Positions 9,312 through 19,262 of a stretch of 64,000 nucleotides of DNA are shown piece after piece. This stretch comes from Pseudomonadota bacterium. Lineage in GTDB: Bacteria; Pseudomonadota; Alphaproteobacteria; Caulobacterales; Caulobacteraceae. The notes beneath the pieces are model-generated. The model had not been told where the DNA came from and did not search any database. It saw nothing but the letters and a program-made list of their open reading frames with translations. The stretch spans positions 186,001 through 250,000 of the forward strand of contig JAFECT010000003.1 of the NCBI GenBank assembly GCA_018241995.1, read 5' to 3'. Positions within the stretch are counted from its first letter, which is position 1. Each line of letters begins with the position of its first letter. The position numbers were made by a program, and so were the translations under genes.

Positions 9312-9779
9312 TCAGCCGTTACGCGAGCGGTAGGCGTCGGCCACGTCCATGCAGAAGCTGCGCTCGTAGTTCCAGCGCGACTTCGGTCCGGTGGACCCCA
9401 TCGACAGGGCGTCACGCGCCTTGGAGCGACCGAGTTGCACCACCGGCACCAGGGTCGACATGGCGGTGTCGTAGTCGAGCTGTCGGTCGGCGCGGATGCG
9501 GGCGACGGCGTCGTTCAGGAACGCCGTGCCGCGGCCCACGTCCTGGCCGGCGGCCTTCTGGGCGCCGCGCGACTGGCTCTGCTCGGTGCGATAGTTGGCC
9601 GTGGCGCCGAACAGGCCGGCGCACTGGGCCTGCAGCATCCAGTAGGGCTGGCCGATCGCCGCTTCCGTCAGCGGAGTCGCGTCCTGTTCAGTCAAGGTCA
9701 TGTCGCCGGCGCTGGCCGCGCCTGCGAGAAGCATCGACGCCGCCAGGGCGCCGCTGGTGAATTTCGTCAGTCGTTTCAT
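9312..9779 (-). CDS. Exported hypothetical protein, paralogue of the neighbouring gene
   Basis: A 155-residue protein with a signal peptide (FTSGALAASMLLAGAASA, cleavage near residue 24). Its mature part aligns throughout with the product of 8794-9246, including two conserved Cys, so the two are tandem duplicates 65 nt apart on the same strand. The ATG at 9779 follows GGAGGGG with 6-nt spacing, which excludes the longer frame to 9833. Function unknown. Confidence 0.78.
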   Translation of the reverse strand: MKRLTKFTSGALAASMLLAGAASAGDMTLTEQDATPLTEAAIGQPYWMLQAQCAGLFGATANYRTEQSQSRGAQKAAGQDVGRGTAFLNDAVARIRADRQLDYDTAMSTLVPVVQLGRSKARDALSMGSTGPKSRWNYERSFCMDVADAYRSRNG

Positions 9780-10398
9780 GGCGTGACCCCTCCGTGAAAC
9801 GGCTACTCTGCGCCGAATATTAAACAAGCTCAACGGGCGCCGCCCCTGACACGCTCGCCCTGCGACGAGGGGTGGTTCGGCGGCGGCCGACGGTCGCTCA
9901 CGATGACTTCGCCGCCAGGATCAGATGGCGGCTCCGGGCCGGCTGGGCGCCCCGAACAACTGTGTTCGCCGCCGCCAATTCGCCCCAAACACCGCCCACC
10001 CTCGAATCGCTGCGAGACGAAGTCATGTTCATCGGGGATGATTGCATGGTCGAGCGCGAGCCGCGGGCGGGATTACTTACGAAATTCGGTATTGGCGCAG
10101 AGATCGCGCTGAGATCGGCGTCAATAGAATTTCAACTCGCCGAATGGCAAGAACTGAGGGTGACTGTTCGACCCCGTGCGATTGCTCAATCGCAGGCCCC
10201 TGAAATCCCTAGGCGTTCTCGCCCATTGCGAATCAAACACAATCTTGCCATAATGCGATGGCTAAAGGCGCCTTCCCGGACGAGACGCGTGTCGCTGCGC
10301 CGCCCGGGATTTCCGCCTTCCACGGGGCCCCAGAAAGCTGGGCCGGAAGGCGAGAAAGTCGGGGGGCATGTACGCCCTCGCCGTAGAGGAATGAACTT
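9780..10398. other. 619-nt divergent intergenic region with a structured leader
   Basis: No protein gene is supported here: the only long frame (from 9872) has irregular codon use and ends inside the next start region. The segment is visibly less GC-rich around 10060-10260. Near the right end are two hairpins in the presumed leader of the cell-wall hydrolase gene: GCCTTCC (10315-10321) with GGAAGGC (10345-10351), containing an inner GGCCC/GGGCC stem, and GGGC-ATGTAC-GCCC at 10364-10377. A leader regulatory role or a small RNA is possible but not shown. Confidence 0.4.
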
Positions 10399-11523
10399 TT
10401 GATCGTCTCCCAGACACAGGCGCCCGCGTCGGTGCGTCGTGCCGTCGACTTCGTCACGGCCGAGTTCCGCCGCATCGCCGAACGTCCCCGGGGTAAGGCC
10501 CTGATCGGGGCCTCCGCGCTTGGAGCCCTGCTGGGCCTGTCGATGGGCTGCGCCTATCTGGGCGGGTCCATGGCCAAGGCCATGACCGTGCGCGCCGACG
10601 CGCAGCGCCTGGCCGGCGCGGCCGAGGCCCGCTTCTCCACCGATTCCGTGATCGCCGCCGCCGGCTCCGACGAGAGCGCCCTGGCCATCGCCCGCCGTCA
10701 CGATCCCTATCTCGTCGCCGGCGCCGCCGAGCGCGACCGTGACGCCGCCCTGTTCGCCGCCAAGCTGGTCACCTCCGCGCCCCAGGCCGAGCCCTTGGGC
10801 GAGCGCCTGTTCGGCCTGCGCAAGGCCAGCTTCACCACCACCGCCGCGGCGCGTCCCTTCAGCATGCCCGGCGCGCTGGAAGCCTCGCGCGACCTCGATT
10901 GCCTGACCCAGGCCGTCTATTTCGAAGCCCGCGGCGAGGGCTCGGCCGGCATGCAGGCGGTGGCCCAGGTCGTGCTGAACCGCGTGCGCCATCCGGCCTT
11001 CCCCAAGACCGTCTGCGGCGTGGTGTTCCAGGGCGCGGCCGACAGCGGCTGCCAGTTCAGCTTCGCCTGCGACGGCTCCATGCGCCGCGGCACCGAACCG
11101 GGCGCTTGGAAGCGCGCTCGGGACATCGCGGCCAAGGCCTTGTCCGGCCACGTGATGGCCGAGGTCGGCAACGCCACCCACTTCCACACCACGGCCGTCC
11201 AGCCGGGCTGGCGCTCGAACATGCTGCGCATCGCCCAGGTCGGCAGCCATGTATTCTACCGCTTCGGCGGCAGCGCCGGCGCGCCGGACGCTTTCCGCTA
11301 TACGCCGCATCCTTCGACGAGCTCGATGGAAGCGCCGCATGCGGTCGTGGCGGGCCTGACGCCGACGGTTCCGGCCGACGCGGCGCCTGCGCTCTACAAG
11401 GTGATCTTCAAGGCGCCCGGGTCCGAAGCCGCCCCCGCTCCGGCCAAGCCGGTCGAGACGGTGAAACCCGCCGAGGCGCCCAAGGTCGAAGCCTCGTCCG
11501 CCGCCGGCGCCGTCCAGCCCTAA
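10399..11523 (+). CDS. Cell wall hydrolase, SleB/Hydrolase_2 family, with N-terminal membrane anchor
   Basis: A 374-residue protein. A hydrophobic segment at about 35-55 (ALIGASALGALLGLSMGCAYL) anchors it. The catalytic domain at about 165-285 begins LDCLTQAVYFEARGEGSAGMQAVAQVVLNRVRHPAFP, where the Glu of YFEARGE is the expected catalytic acid of SleB-like peptidoglycan hydrolases, and continues with CQFSFACDG. The C-terminus (310-374) is a Pro/Ala/Lys-rich linker. Presumed role: periplasmic peptidoglycan remodelling. The TTG start at 10399 is preceded by AGAGGA at good spacing. An ATG-AAC-TTT-TGA mini-frame at 10391-10402 overlaps this start. Confidence 0.85.
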   Translation: MIVSQTQAPASVRRAVDFVTAEFRRIAERPRGKALIGASALGALLGLSMGCAYLGGSMAKAMTVRADAQRLAGAAEARFSTDSVIAAAGSDESALAIARRHDPYLVAGAAERDRDAALFAAKLVTSAPQAEPLGERLFGLRKASFTTTAAARPFSMPGALEASRDLDCLTQAVYFEARGEGSAGMQAVAQVVLNRVRHPAFPKTVCGVVFQGAADSGCQFSFACDGSMRRGTEPGAWKRARDIAAKALSGHVMAEVGNATHFHTTAVQPGWRSNMLRIAQVGSHVFYRFGGSAGAPDAFRYTPHPSTSSMEAPHAVVAGLTPTVPADAAPALYKVIFKAPGSEAAPAPAKPVETVKPAEAPKVEASSAAGAVQP

Positions 11524-11535
11524 AAGCCGCTTCGC

Positions 11536-11553
11536 CGCGCCGTTTTCGGCGCG
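11536..11553 (+). terminator. Possible terminator hairpin after the cell wall hydrolase gene
   Basis: CGCGCCG-TTTT-CGGCGCG, a 7-bp perfect stem 13 nt after the stop codon. No U-tract follows, so intrinsic termination would be weak. Confidence 0.4.
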
Positions 11554-11607
11554 AGCGTTGCACTCCAGGCCTCCGAACGCCCCGTCGGGCGGCGCTTGAG
11601 GCTGGAA

Positions 11608-12720
11608 ATGACCGGAAACGGCACAGGATCGTCCCGCAGCGCGGGGTTGGACGCGCTCAGGCTGTTCGCGGCGCTGTTCGTGGTGCTCTACCACTACGCA
11701 GATCAGGCGCCGGTCGATCCGACCAAGTGGCTGCCGATCCTGTCAAACGGCTGGATCGCCACGGACCTGTTCATCATGCTCTCCGGCTTCGTGCTGGGCC
11801 GTATCTACGGACCGAAGCTGGAGGCGGGCGGCGTCGACGCCATGTCGTTCCTGGCCGCGCGTATCCGCCGCGTCTGGCCCGCGCACCTGATCGTGCTGGT
11901 CGGCTTCGTGGCCCTGGTCCTGGGCACGGCCGCCCTGGGCGTCGTCCCACAGCATCCGGAGCGCTTCGTCCTGGCCGACCTGCCGGCCAATGTCGCCCTC
12001 ATCCAGGGTTGGGGCTTCCTGGACCATCTAAGCTGGAACGGGCCGAGCTGGACCCTTTCGGCCCTGATCGTCTGCTGGGCGGGCTTCCCCTACCTCTGGC
12101 GCGCCGCCAAGCCGTTGGAAGGCCGCGCCGCGGCCCTGCTGCTGGCGCTGGACGTGCTGGCGGTCGCGGCCCTGGCCTGCCGCCTGGGCCTGCACGTCTC
12201 GCCCTGGCGCCTGCCGGTCGACTTGTCCCTGCTGCGGGCCGCTCCCCTGTTCGCGGCCGGCGCCCTGCTGGCGCGGGCGGTGAAGGGGCTGCAGTTTGGC
12301 CCGGGCGAGGCGACGCTGACCGCCATCGGGGCCGGCTGGGCGGTGCTGCTGTTCGCCAGCGCCAAGCAGCCGTCGGACCTGTCTGAGCTGGGCGTGGTGC
12401 TGTCCCTGGCCTTCCTGATCATCAGCCTGAACGCCTCGAGCTTCCTGCATGGGGCCTGGACGGAGCAGGGCGCCAAGATCTCCTTCGCTCTGTTCATCAC
12501 CCACAGCTTCTCAGGCGCCCTTTGGTTCGGGGCGGTCAGACTGCTGGGTGAACGGATCGCGCTGGCTCCCGACTCGCGCTGGATTCTGTGGATCTGGGGC
12601 CTGCTGTTCGCCGTCGGCGTCGCCTGGGCCTTCGAGCGCTGGGTCGATGCGCCGGTCCAGCGGGCGCTGACCGGGCTGCTCGCGCGCAAGACGGCGCGGC
12701 CGCAGCCGCAGGAAGCCTAG
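11608..12720 (+). CDS. Acyltransferase 3 (OafA/YrhL-type) membrane O-acyltransferase
   Basis: A 370-residue integral membrane protein with about ten helices. The N-terminus AGLDALRLFAALFVVLYHYAD contains the R/H signature of the acyltransferase-3 family (the LRxxAxxxVxxxH pattern), and the next loop gives SGFVLGRIYG and RRVWPAHL. Such proteins transfer acyl, often acetyl, groups to sugars of O-antigen, exopolysaccharide or peptidoglycan. The ATG at 11608 is preferred to the in-frame TTG at 11596 because GAGGCTGGAA precedes it. The sugar substrate cannot be deduced; no polysaccharide genes are adjacent. Confidence 0.87.
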   Translation: MTGNGTGSSRSAGLDALRLFAALFVVLYHYADQAPVDPTKWLPILSNGWIATDLFIMLSGFVLGRIYGPKLEAGGVDAMSFLAARIRRVWPAHLIVLVGFVALVLGTAALGVVPQHPERFVLADLPANVALIQGWGFLDHLSWNGPSWTLSALIVCWAGFPYLWRAAKPLEGRAAALLLALDVLAVAALACRLGLHVSPWRLPVDLSLLRAAPLFAAGALLARAVKGLQFGPGEATLTAIGAGWAVLLFASAKQPSDLSELGVVLSLAFLIISLNASSFLHGAWTEQGAKISFALFITHSFSGALWFGAVRLLGERIALAPDSRWILWIWGLLFAVGVAWAFERWVDAPVQRALTGLLARKTARPQPQEA

Positions 12721-13670
12721 GCCGAGCGCGCCCCGCGCCGCAGCGCCTGGGGCGGTTGGCCGAAGGCGCGCAGGAAGGCGCGGCGCATTCGCTCAGGGTC
12801 CCCGAAGCCGGTGCGCTGGGCCACCGCCTCGATCGGCTGGCCCTCGGCCTCGACCAGGGCGCGCGCCGCCTCGACCCGTAGGCGTTCGACCGCCTTGGCG
12901 GGCGTCGAGCCTGTCTCGGCCAGGAAGGCGCGGGCGAAGTTGCGCGGGCTCATCGCCGCCTCCGCCGCCAGACGCTCGACGCCCAGGGGCTCGGCCAGGC
13001 GCTCGCGCATCCAGCCCAGCAGCGCGGCGAAGCGCCCCTGGGGGCTCTCCAGCTCCAGCAGGGCGGAATACTGCGACTGGCCGCCAGGGCGGCGATGGAA
13101 CACGACCAGCTCCTGCGCCACCGCGCGCGACAGCTCTTCGCCGCCGTCCTCGCCGACCAGGGCCAGGGCCAGGTCGATGCCGGCGGTGATCCCGGCCGAA
13201 GTCCAGACCTGGCCGTCGCGCACCCAGATGCGGTCGGGCTCGATCCGAACGTTCGGATATTGTCGCTGGAGACCCGGCGCCACACGCCAGTGGGTGGTGG
13301 CGCGCTTGCCGTCCAGAAGGCCGGCCTCGGCCAGCAGATAGGTTCCCGAGCAGACGCTGGCGACGCGCCGGCAGTGTCGGGCCGTGGCGCGGATGAAGAC
13401 CTGCAGGGTCGGGTCGAAGCGCGCCTGGCGGGTGCCTTCGCCGCCGGCGATCACCAGGGTGTCGATGGTTCGGGGATCGGGCAGGCCTTCGGCCAGGACG
13501 GCCACGCCGGAAGTGCTCATCACCGGCCCGGCCTCGGGCGCCACCAGCTTCTGGCGGAACAGGTCGGGTCGACGGTGGGCGGCGATCTCGAAGGTCGAGG
13601 CGGGGCCGGTGGCGTCCAGCAGCTGGAAGCCTGGGAAGATCAGGATGGCGGTGAGCGGCGCGGTGGTCAT
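12717..13670 (-). CDS. GlxA family transcriptional regulator (DJ-1/PfpI domain + AraC HTH)
   Basis: A 317-residue protein: an N-terminal DJ-1/PfpI-like amidotransferase fold (residues 1-175: [39 protein letters not shown]) followed by an AraC-type double HTH (about 220-312: [48 protein letters not shown]). The VCSGT nucleophile-elbow Cys is retained. GlxA regulators usually control nitrogen or amine catabolism and respond to unknown ligands. It faces a stand-alone DJ-1/PfpI enzyme gene 98 nt away, probably its target. No Shine-Dalgarno sequence is seen before ATG 13670, so a leaderless start is possible. Its 3' end overlaps the acyltransferase stop by 4 nt. Confidence 0.9.
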   Translation of the reverse strand: MTTAPLTAILIFPGFQLLDATGPASTFEIAAHRRPDLFRQKLVAPEAGPVMSTSGVAVLAEGLPDPRTIDTLVIAGGEGTRQARFDPTLQVFIRATARHCRRVASVCSGTYLLAEAGLLDGKRATTHWRVAPGLQRQYPNVRIEPDRIWVRDGQVWTSAGITAGIDLALALVGEDGGEELSRAVAQELVVFHRRPGGQSQYSALLELESPQGRFAALLGWMRERLAEPLGVERLAAEAAMSPRNFARAFLAETGSTPAKAVERLRVEAARALVEAEGQPIEAVAQRTGFGDPERMRRAFLRAFGQPPQALRRGARSA

Positions 13671-13689
13671 GGCATGAATTGAGGGAACT

Positions 13690-13710
13690 TTGTCATTTCC
13701 GCCGTGACAA
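13690..13710. promoter_or_regulatory. Inverted repeat between glxA-like regulator and DJ-1 gene
   Basis: TTGTCA (13690-13695) and TGACAA (13705-13710) are perfect arms around a 9-nt spacer, in the only region that could hold both divergent promoters. Candidate binding site for the AraC-type regulator. Confidence 0.4.
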
Positions 13711-13768
13711 GACGCGGCGAAGCTGTCGGCGTCAAGTCTTCTCCTTGCCCAGCCCAAAGAGGCCGCTC

Positions 13769-14455
13769 GTGAACGAACCGCTCCCCCTCGTCGTCGTCTT
13801 CGCCATCTATCCCGGCGTGACGCAGCTGGATTTCACCGGCCCCTATGAGGTGCTGCACCGGCTGAAGCACGCCAAGGTGATCACCGCGTCGGGCAAGGGC
13901 GGACTGGTCGAGGCGGAGGGCGGCCTGACCTTCGTCACCGAGCGGTTGTCCGACATCCCGCGCTGCGACGTGATCTGTATTCCCGGCGGCGCAGGCCAGG
14001 TCCACGCCATGGCCGATCCCGCCTATCTGGATGAGGTGCGCCGGCTGGGCCAAGGCGCGCGCTATGTCACTTCGGTGTGCTCGGGGTCGCTGATCCTGGG
14101 CGCGGCGGGCCTGCTGCGCGGCAAGCGCTCGGCCTGCCACTGGGGCTGGCGCGAGATGCTGCCGCTGTTCGGGGCTGAGCCGGTGGCCGAGCGGGTGGTG
14201 CGCGACGGCGACCAGTTCTCGGGCGGCGGCGTCACCGCGGGCATTGACTTCGCCCTGACCCTGGCGGCCGAGATCGAGGGCGAAAGCGCCGCCAAGGCGA
14301 TCCAGCTGATGCTTGAATATGCGCCGGAGCCGCCCTTCGACAGCGGCGCGCCGGAGACCGCCGATCCGGAGGTGCTGGCGGCGGTCAGGAAACGGCTGGA
14401 CGCCATGCTCCCGCAGCGACGCGCGGCGGCGATGAAGGCGTTCGAGAGCGCCTGA
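13769..14455 (+). CDS. DJ-1/PfpI family protein, isonitrile hydratase-like
   Basis: A 228-residue single-domain DJ-1/PfpI protein: [56 protein letters not shown] with the nucleophile Cys in VCSGS, then [14 protein letters not shown] and [12 protein letters not shown]. The order and the HWxWRE-type segment fit the isonitrile hydratase (InhA) group, which converts isonitriles to N-formamides; that substrate assignment is from the family only. GTG start at 13769 preceded by AAAGAGG at ideal spacing. Divergent from the GlxA-type regulator, which shares the same fold. Confidence 0.85.
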   Translation: MNEPLPLVVVFAIYPGVTQLDFTGPYEVLHRLKHAKVITASGKGGLVEAEGGLTFVTERLSDIPRCDVICIPGGAGQVHAMADPAYLDEVRRLGQGARYVTSVCSGSLILGAAGLLRGKRSACHWGWREMLPLFGAEPVAERVVRDGDQFSGGGVTAGIDFALTLAAEIEGESAAKAIQLMLEYAPEPPFDSGAPETADPEVLAAVRKRLDAMLPQRRAAAMKAFESA

Positions 14456-14463
14456 GTTCGGGC

Positions 14464-15315
14464 TCAGGCGGCGTCCAGCCCGATATCCAGGCTCGGCGCC
14501 GAATGGGTCAGGGCGCCGACCGAGATGGCGTCCACGCCGGTCTCGGCGATGGCACGCACGGTTTCCAGGGTCACGCCGCCCGAGGCCTCCAGCTTCGCCG
14601 CGCCGGCGGCCATCGTCACGGCGGTGCGCAGGTCGTCCAGGGCGAAGTTGTCGAGCAGGACCACGTCCGGCTTGAACGGTAGCGCCTGCTCGAGCTGAGC
14701 CAGGCTGTCGACTTCCACCTCGATCTTCATCAGCCAGCCGGCGCTCGCGCGGGCGCGCTCCAGGGCGGGGCCGACGCCTCCACAGACGGCGACGTGGTTG
14801 TCCTTGATCAGGATGGCGTCATCCAGGCCGAAGCGGTGGTTCAGGCCGCCGCCGCAGCGCACGGCGTACTTCTCCAGCGCGCGCAGGCCCGGCGTGGTCT
14901 TGCGGGTGTCGGCGATGCGGGCGCGGGTTCCCTCGACGGCGCGCACATAGGCGCGGGTCAGGGTGGCGACGCCGGACAGGCGCTGCATCAGGTTCAGCGC
15001 CACCCGCTCGGCCGAGAGCACGGCCCGGGCATTGCCGCTGACCCTGGCCAGGACCGCGCCGGGTGCGGCGTCGGCGCCGTCACCGGTGACGACGTCGAAG
15101 CGGGCGTCGGGGTCCATCAGGCGAAGGGCGATGCGGGCGCAGTCGAGCCCGGCGATCCGCCCCTCGCGGCGGGCGGCGAACACGCCCTCGAAGCGGGCGT
15201 CCGCGGGCATGCAGGCCATGGCGGTGATGTCGCCCGCGCGGCCCAGGTCCTCGGTCAGGGCGGCGCGGACGATCGGCTCGATCAGCAGGTCGGGAAGCGG
15301 TTCGATACGGGTCAT
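14464..15315 (-). CDS. nadC: Nicotinate-nucleotide pyrophosphorylase (carboxylating), quinolinate phosphoribosyltransferase
   Basis: Converts quinolinate and PRPP to nicotinate mononucleotide, the third step of de novo NAD synthesis. The 283-residue length is standard. Visible landmarks are [56 protein letters not shown] (the TRKTTPGLR and HR.GL substrate loop), [15 protein letters not shown] and [10 protein letters not shown]. Last gene of the nadA-S2P-macro-nadB-nadC operon; its ATG overlaps the nadB stop by 4 nt. Confidence 0.97.
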   Translation of the reverse strand: MTRIEPLPDLLIEPIVRAALTEDLGRAGDITAMACMPADARFEGVFAARREGRIAGLDCARIALRLMDPDARFDVVTGDGADAAPGAVLARVSGNARAVLSAERVALNLMQRLSGVATLTRAYVRAVEGTRARIADTRKTTPGLRALEKYAVRCGGGLNHRFGLDDAILIKDNHVAVCGGVGPALERARASAGWLMKIEVEVDSLAQLEQALPFKPDVVLLDNFALDDLRTAVTMAAGAAKLEASGGVTLETVRAIAETGVDAISVGALTHSAPSLDIGLDAA

Positions 15316-16847
15316 TCGGCGGCCATGATGGGTGAGCGCAGAGGCGTCCTGGCCTCCGGCGAAAGGGTGACGAACGTGCGGCGCGCTTCTGCGGCCGTGT
15401 CGGGGAAATCGGCGCGGTAGTGACCGCCGCGGCTCTCGCGGCGACCCAGAGCGGCGTCAGCCACGAGGCCCGCCGCGACCAGGGGCAGGGCGGGGCCGTG
15501 ACGAGCCTTCAGCGCTGCTAACAGGTCGATCAACCGGTTCAGGCCCTCGGTGTCGCGCATCACGCCTGCGTCGTGGCTCATGGCGGCGCGCAGGTCAGCC
15601 ATGGCGGCGGCGGGCAGGTCTGGCGCGGGCCCGGCAGGCAGGGGAGCGGTCGCGACTGTCGCTGTCTCGCGCGCCAACACGCCCGCGGCGGTCCCGAAGG
15701 CGGCGGCTTCGAGCAGGGAGTTGGAGGCCAGGCGGTTGGCCCCGTGCACGCCGGTGGAGGCGCATTCGCCGACGGCCAACAGGCCTTCTAGGCTGGTGCG
15801 GCCTTCCGCATCGGCCGCTACGCCGCCCATGTGGTAGTGCGCGGCCGGAGCGATCGGGATGGGCTGGCGCCGCGGGTCGACCCCGGCCGCCATGCAGGCC
15901 GCGAAGACCGAGGGGAACTCTTCCGGGAAGCGCTCACCCACGGCCTTGCGGGCGTCGAGGAAGGCGCCGGTGCCGCTGACGACCTGGCGGTGAACGGCGC
16001 GGGCCACGACGTCACGCGGCGCCAGTTCGGCCATGGGATGCGCATCGAGCATGAAGCGCCGTCCCGCACGATCGACCAGGATCGCGCCTTCGCCGCGCAG
16101 GGCTTCGGTCGCCAGCGGCGCCGGATCGCGACCGACGTCTATGGCGGTCGGGTGGAACTGCACGAACTCAGGATCGGCGATCACGGCGCTGGCCAGGGCC
16201 GCGAGGGCGAGACCCTCACCCCGCACGGCGGCGGGGTTGGTGGTCACGGCGTAAAGGCCGCCCAGGCCGCCCGTGGCCAGGACGGTGACCGGGGCCGTCA
16301 CCTCGATCAGCCGCCCGTCTCGTTCGATCAGGGCGCCGCGGACCCGGCCCTCCCGATCCTGCAGCAGGGCAAGCGCTCGCGCCTCCTCCCAGAGCTCGAT
16401 GTTGGGCGCCGTGAGCGCGGCATCGGCGAGGGCGCGCATGATGGCGGCGCCGGCCTGGTCGCCGCGGACGCGCGCCACGCGGGGGCGGCTGTGGGCGGCT
16501 TCCAGGCCTTGGTGGAAGCGGCCTTCAGCGTCGCGGTCGAACGGGGCCCCGAGTGAGGCCAAGCGCTCAACGGTGGCAGGCGCGGCCTGGGTCAGGGTGA
16601 GAGCGGCGGCGGGATCGACCAGGCCCGCACCGGCGGCTTCGGTGTCCTGCGCGTGCAAGGCGGCGCTGTCGTCCGGCGAAAGGGCGGCGGCCATTCCGCC
16701 CTGCGCCCAGGCCGAGGAGCAGGCGTCCGCCAGCGCGGCGGGCGAGACTACCAGCGCGCGCCGCGGCGCGGCGGCCAGGGCTGCGGAGAGGCCGGCCAGC
16801 CCGGCGCCCAGGATCAGGGGGCCGTCGAAGGCGATACGCGGAATCAC
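15312..16847 (-). CDS. nadB: L-aspartate oxidase
   Basis: FAD enzyme oxidising L-aspartate to iminoaspartate, feeding NadA. The 511-residue protein has the dinucleotide-binding [16 protein letters not shown] near the N-terminus, [48 protein letters not shown], and [27 protein letters not shown], all standard for the fumarate-reductase/NadB flavoprotein family. The C-terminal helical domain is rather short. Start ATG 16847 overlaps the macrodomain stop by 4 nt, indicating translational coupling. Confidence 0.96.
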   Translation of the reverse strand: MIPRIAFDGPLILGAGLAGLSAALAAAPRRALVVSPAALADACSSAWAQGGMAAALSPDDSAALHAQDTEAAGAGLVDPAAALTLTQAAPATVERLASLGAPFDRDAEGRFHQGLEAAHSRPRVARVRGDQAGAAIMRALADAALTAPNIELWEEARALALLQDREGRVRGALIERDGRLIEVTAPVTVLATGGLGGLYAVTTNPAAVRGEGLALAALASAVIADPEFVQFHPTAIDVGRDPAPLATEALRGEGAILVDRAGRRFMLDAHPMAELAPRDVVARAVHRQVVSGTGAFLDARKAVGERFPEEFPSVFAACMAAGVDPRRQPIPIAPAAHYHMGGVAADAEGRTSLEGLLAVGECASTGVHGANRLASNSLLEAAAFGTAAGVLARETATVATAPLPAGPAPDLPAAAMADLRAAMSHDAGVMRDTEGLNRLIDLLAALKARHGPALPLVAAGLVADAALGRRESRGGHYRADFPDTAAEARRTFVTLSPEARTPLRSPIMAAE

Positions 16848-17347
16848 TGATTATCCTCCAGGGCTCGGCGGTGCAGGATCGCGGCGGGCTCGTCGAAGCA
16901 GCACAGGACGACCTGCTCGATGGCGTCGAGCCGGGCGAAGTCCCGAACGGTCGCGACCGCGATCTCGGCCGCCGCGGACTTGGGGTAGCCGTAGACGCCG
17001 GTGGAGATGCACGGGAAGGCGATGGAGACCGCCGCGTTCTCGACCGCCAGCTCCAGCGAGCGGCGATAGCAGGAGGCCAGCAGGTCCGGCTCCCCGGCGT
17101 CGCCGCCTCGCCAGACCGGGCCCACCGTGTGGATCACGTACCGCGCCGGAAGCCGGAAGCCCGGCGTGATCTTGGCGTCGCCGGTCTCGCAACCCCCCAG
17201 GCCGCGGCAATAGGCGAGGAGTTCGGGCCCGGCCGCACGGTGGATGGCGCCGTCGACGCCGCCGCCGCCCAGCAGGCTGGAGTTGGCCGCGTTGACGATG
17301 GCGTCGACCTCGAGCCTGGTGATGTCGCCGACCTGGACCTGGATCAT
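16844..17347 (-). CDS. Macrodomain protein, probable O-acetyl-ADP-ribose deacetylase / ADP-ribosyl hydrolase
   Basis: A 167-residue stand-alone macrodomain: [50 protein letters not shown] and [22 protein letters not shown], matching the MacroD/YmdB group, which removes ADP-ribose from proteins or deacetylates O-acetyl-ADP-ribose, a product of NAD-consuming sirtuins. It sits inside the NAD-synthesis operon, so a role in recycling NAD-derived ADP-ribose is a reasonable inference. The ATG at 17347 is 11 nt after the site-2 protease stop. The upstream open frame reaching 18025 is only a shadow of that gene. Confidence 0.92.
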   Translation of the reverse strand: MIQVQVGDITRLEVDAIVNAANSSLLGGGGVDGAIHRAAGPELLAYCRGLGGCETGDAKITPGFRLPARYVIHTVGPVWRGGDAGEPDLLASCYRRSLELAVENAAVSIAFPCISTGVYGYPKSAAAEIAVATVRDFARLDAIEQVVLCCFDEPAAILHRRALEDNQ

Positions 17348-17358
17348 CACACCCCCGA

Positions 17359-18141
17359 TCAGGCTAGGCCCAGCAGCGCCAGCAGGCCCAGCGGCGAGGG
17401 CGAGATGCCGACGACCGCCACGCTGGCCCAGGCGGTGAGCAGGCAGAGCACGAGCGCGCCGAGATAGAGGCCGATGCTGTATCCCCATTCGGCCTTGGTC
17501 AGCTTCAGCGCCCAGGGACGCAGGCGGTCGCGCCTGAAGGCGCCGGCGACGCCGATGGCTATGAACAGGCCGAAGATCCAGTTGTGGGTGGCGATCGCCC
17601 AGAGCACGCCCACGGCGCCCACCAGCACCAGCGCGCCCTTCTCCAGCATCGGGTGGATGCGCGCCAGCGCGGGACCCAGCGCCTTGGAGCCGTCGAGCGG
17701 CGGGGCGGGCGCCAGGTTGATCAGGTTCAGGCCTGCGACGGCCAGGCCGCCGATCACCCAGATCAGTTGTCCGGTCATCGCCGCGGCGATGATGAATGGA
17801 ATGGCGGCCAGAAGGCCGAACACCGGCCCGGCCAGGGAGATCAGCACGCCCTGGAACTCGGTCGACGCCGGGCGCGCGGGATAGGCCGCGCCGCCCACGA
17901 AGGGGACGATGTGGAACCGCGCTGGGCCGCAGCCCAGCCGGTTCATGGCCAGGACATGGCCGTACTCGTGCACGAAGATGCCGACCATGACGGCGAAGGC
18001 GACCATCGGTCCCAGCCGCCACCACAGGAACCCCGCCATGATCACGGTGGAGACGACGTCCATCAGCAGCTGTTCCTGGCGCGTGCGTCCGCCTGGCGTG
18101 CTCGGCTCCGGCGGCGTCTGCGAGCGCTGCGGCATCGACAT
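17359..18141 (-). CDS. Site-2 protease family zinc metalloprotease
   Basis: A 260-residue membrane protein with about six helices. The zinc-binding HEYGH (HExxH) lies near residue 58 within a membrane segment, and the third ligand motif [14 protein letters not shown] near 146 fits the NxxPxxxLDG pattern of S2P/M50 proteases. There is no PDZ domain, so it is the minimal rhomboid-sized M50 type. These cleave membrane-embedded substrates; the substrate is unknown. Its ATG directly abuts the nadA stop codon (0-nt gap), so it is co-translated with NAD synthesis genes. Confidence 0.88.
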   Translation of the reverse strand: MSMPQRSQTPPEPSTPGGRTRQEQLLMDVVSTVIMAGFLWWRLGPMVAFAVMVGIFVHEYGHVLAMNRLGCGPARFHIVPFVGGAAYPARPASTEFQGVLISLAGPVFGLLAAIPFIIAAAMTGQLIWVIGGLAVAGLNLINLAPAPPLDGSKALGPALARIHPMLEKGALVLVGAVGVLWAIATHNWIFGLFIAIGVAGAFRRDRLRPWALKLTKAEWGYSIGLYLGALVLCLLTAWASVAVVGISPSPLGLLALLGLA

Positions 18142-19248
18142 TCAGATCAGCTCCACATCAACGTGGTGGCGCGCGCGGACGAGGTCGTACCGGGCCGGGC
18201 GGTCCGGCGGCGGCAGGTCGATCATGCGTTGCACGGCCGCCCGCGCGCGTTCGGCGACTGCGGGGTCGACGCTCACCTCGAACCGGCCGTCGCGCAAGCT
18301 CTCATAGATGTTCTGCAGCGTGATGCGCTTCATGTGCGGGCACAGGTTGCAGGGGCGCAGGAACTCGGTCTCGGGCGCCTCGCAGGCGACGTTGTCGGCC
18401 ATGGAGCATTCGGTGATCAGCATCACGCGCGCCGGCTTCCGCTTGGCCACATAGTCGGCCATGGCCGCGGTCGAGCCGGCGAAGTCGGAGACCTCCAGCA
18501 CTTCCGCCGGGCACTCCGGATGGGCCAGGACCTCGGCGTCGGGCCAGGCGGCCTTCATCTCCAGGATGTCCGCGGCGGTGAAGCGCTCGTGCACCTCGCA
18601 GCGGCCCTTCCAGGCGACGATGCCGACGCTGGTCTGGCGTGCGACGTTTCGGGCCAGGAACTCGTCGGGGATCAGGATCACGCGGTCCACGCCCCACTCG
18701 CGCGCCACATGCTCGACCACCTGCACGGCATTGGCCGAGGTGCAGCACACGTCGGTCTCGGCCTTCACCTCGGCGGTGGTGTTGACGTAGGTCACGACCG
18801 GCAGGCCGGGGTAGCGCTGCTTGATCAAACGCACGTCCGCGCCGGTGATCGAGGACGCCAGCGAACAGCCGGCCTTGAGGTCGGGGATCAGCACGGTCTG
18901 GTCCGGGCACAGGATCTTGGAGGTCTCGGCCATGAAGTGCACGCCGGCCTGGACGATCACCTTGGCGTCCGCCTTCTGCGCCTCGCGCGCCAGGCCCAGG
19001 CTGTCCCCGACATAGTCCCCGACCCCGTGGAAGATTTCCGGCGTCATGTAGTTGTGCGCCAGGATCACCGCGTCCTTCTCACGTTTCAGCCGGTTGATCT
19101 CGGCGATCAGCGGAGCCTGGAACCGCCACTCGATGGGCGTGACCTTGTCGCGGACTTTCGCCCAGACCGGCGCGGTCAGGGCCTCGACCTCGTCGGTGAA
19201 GGCGAAGGCCGGGGCGGGGGTCTGGGCTAGAGCGGTTCCGTCGGCCAT
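18142..19248 (-). CDS. nadA: Quinolinate synthase
   Basis: [4Fe-4S] enzyme condensing iminoaspartate with dihydroxyacetone phosphate to quinolinate. The 368-residue protein contains [76 protein letters not shown] and the C-terminal CNLCPHMK; Cys residues for the cluster are in place. First gene of the operon, preceded by two matching dyads that probably bind a NAD-responsive repressor. ATG at 19248. Confidence 0.97.
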   Translation of the reverse strand: MADGTALAQTPAPAFAFTDEVEALTAPVWAKVRDKVTPIEWRFQAPLIAEINRLKREKDAVILAHNYMTPEIFHGVGDYVGDSLGLAREAQKADAKVIVQAGVHFMAETSKILCPDQTVLIPDLKAGCSLASSITGADVRLIKQRYPGLPVVTYVNTTAEVKAETDVCCTSANAVQVVEHVAREWGVDRVILIPDEFLARNVARQTSVGIVAWKGRCEVHERFTAADILEMKAAWPDAEVLAHPECPAEVLEVSDFAGSTAAMADYVAKRKPARVMLITECSMADNVACEAPETEFLRPCNLCPHMKRITLQNIYESLRDGRFEVSVDPAVAERARAAVQRMIDLPPPDRPARYDLVRARHHVDVELI

Positions 19249-19262
19249 CTGACTGTCTCCAG

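Noticed and set aside
9872..10402. 176-codon plus-strand frame in the divergent intergenic region
   Set aside because: The composition does not look like host coding sequence, it has no domain, and it ends within the next gene's start region.
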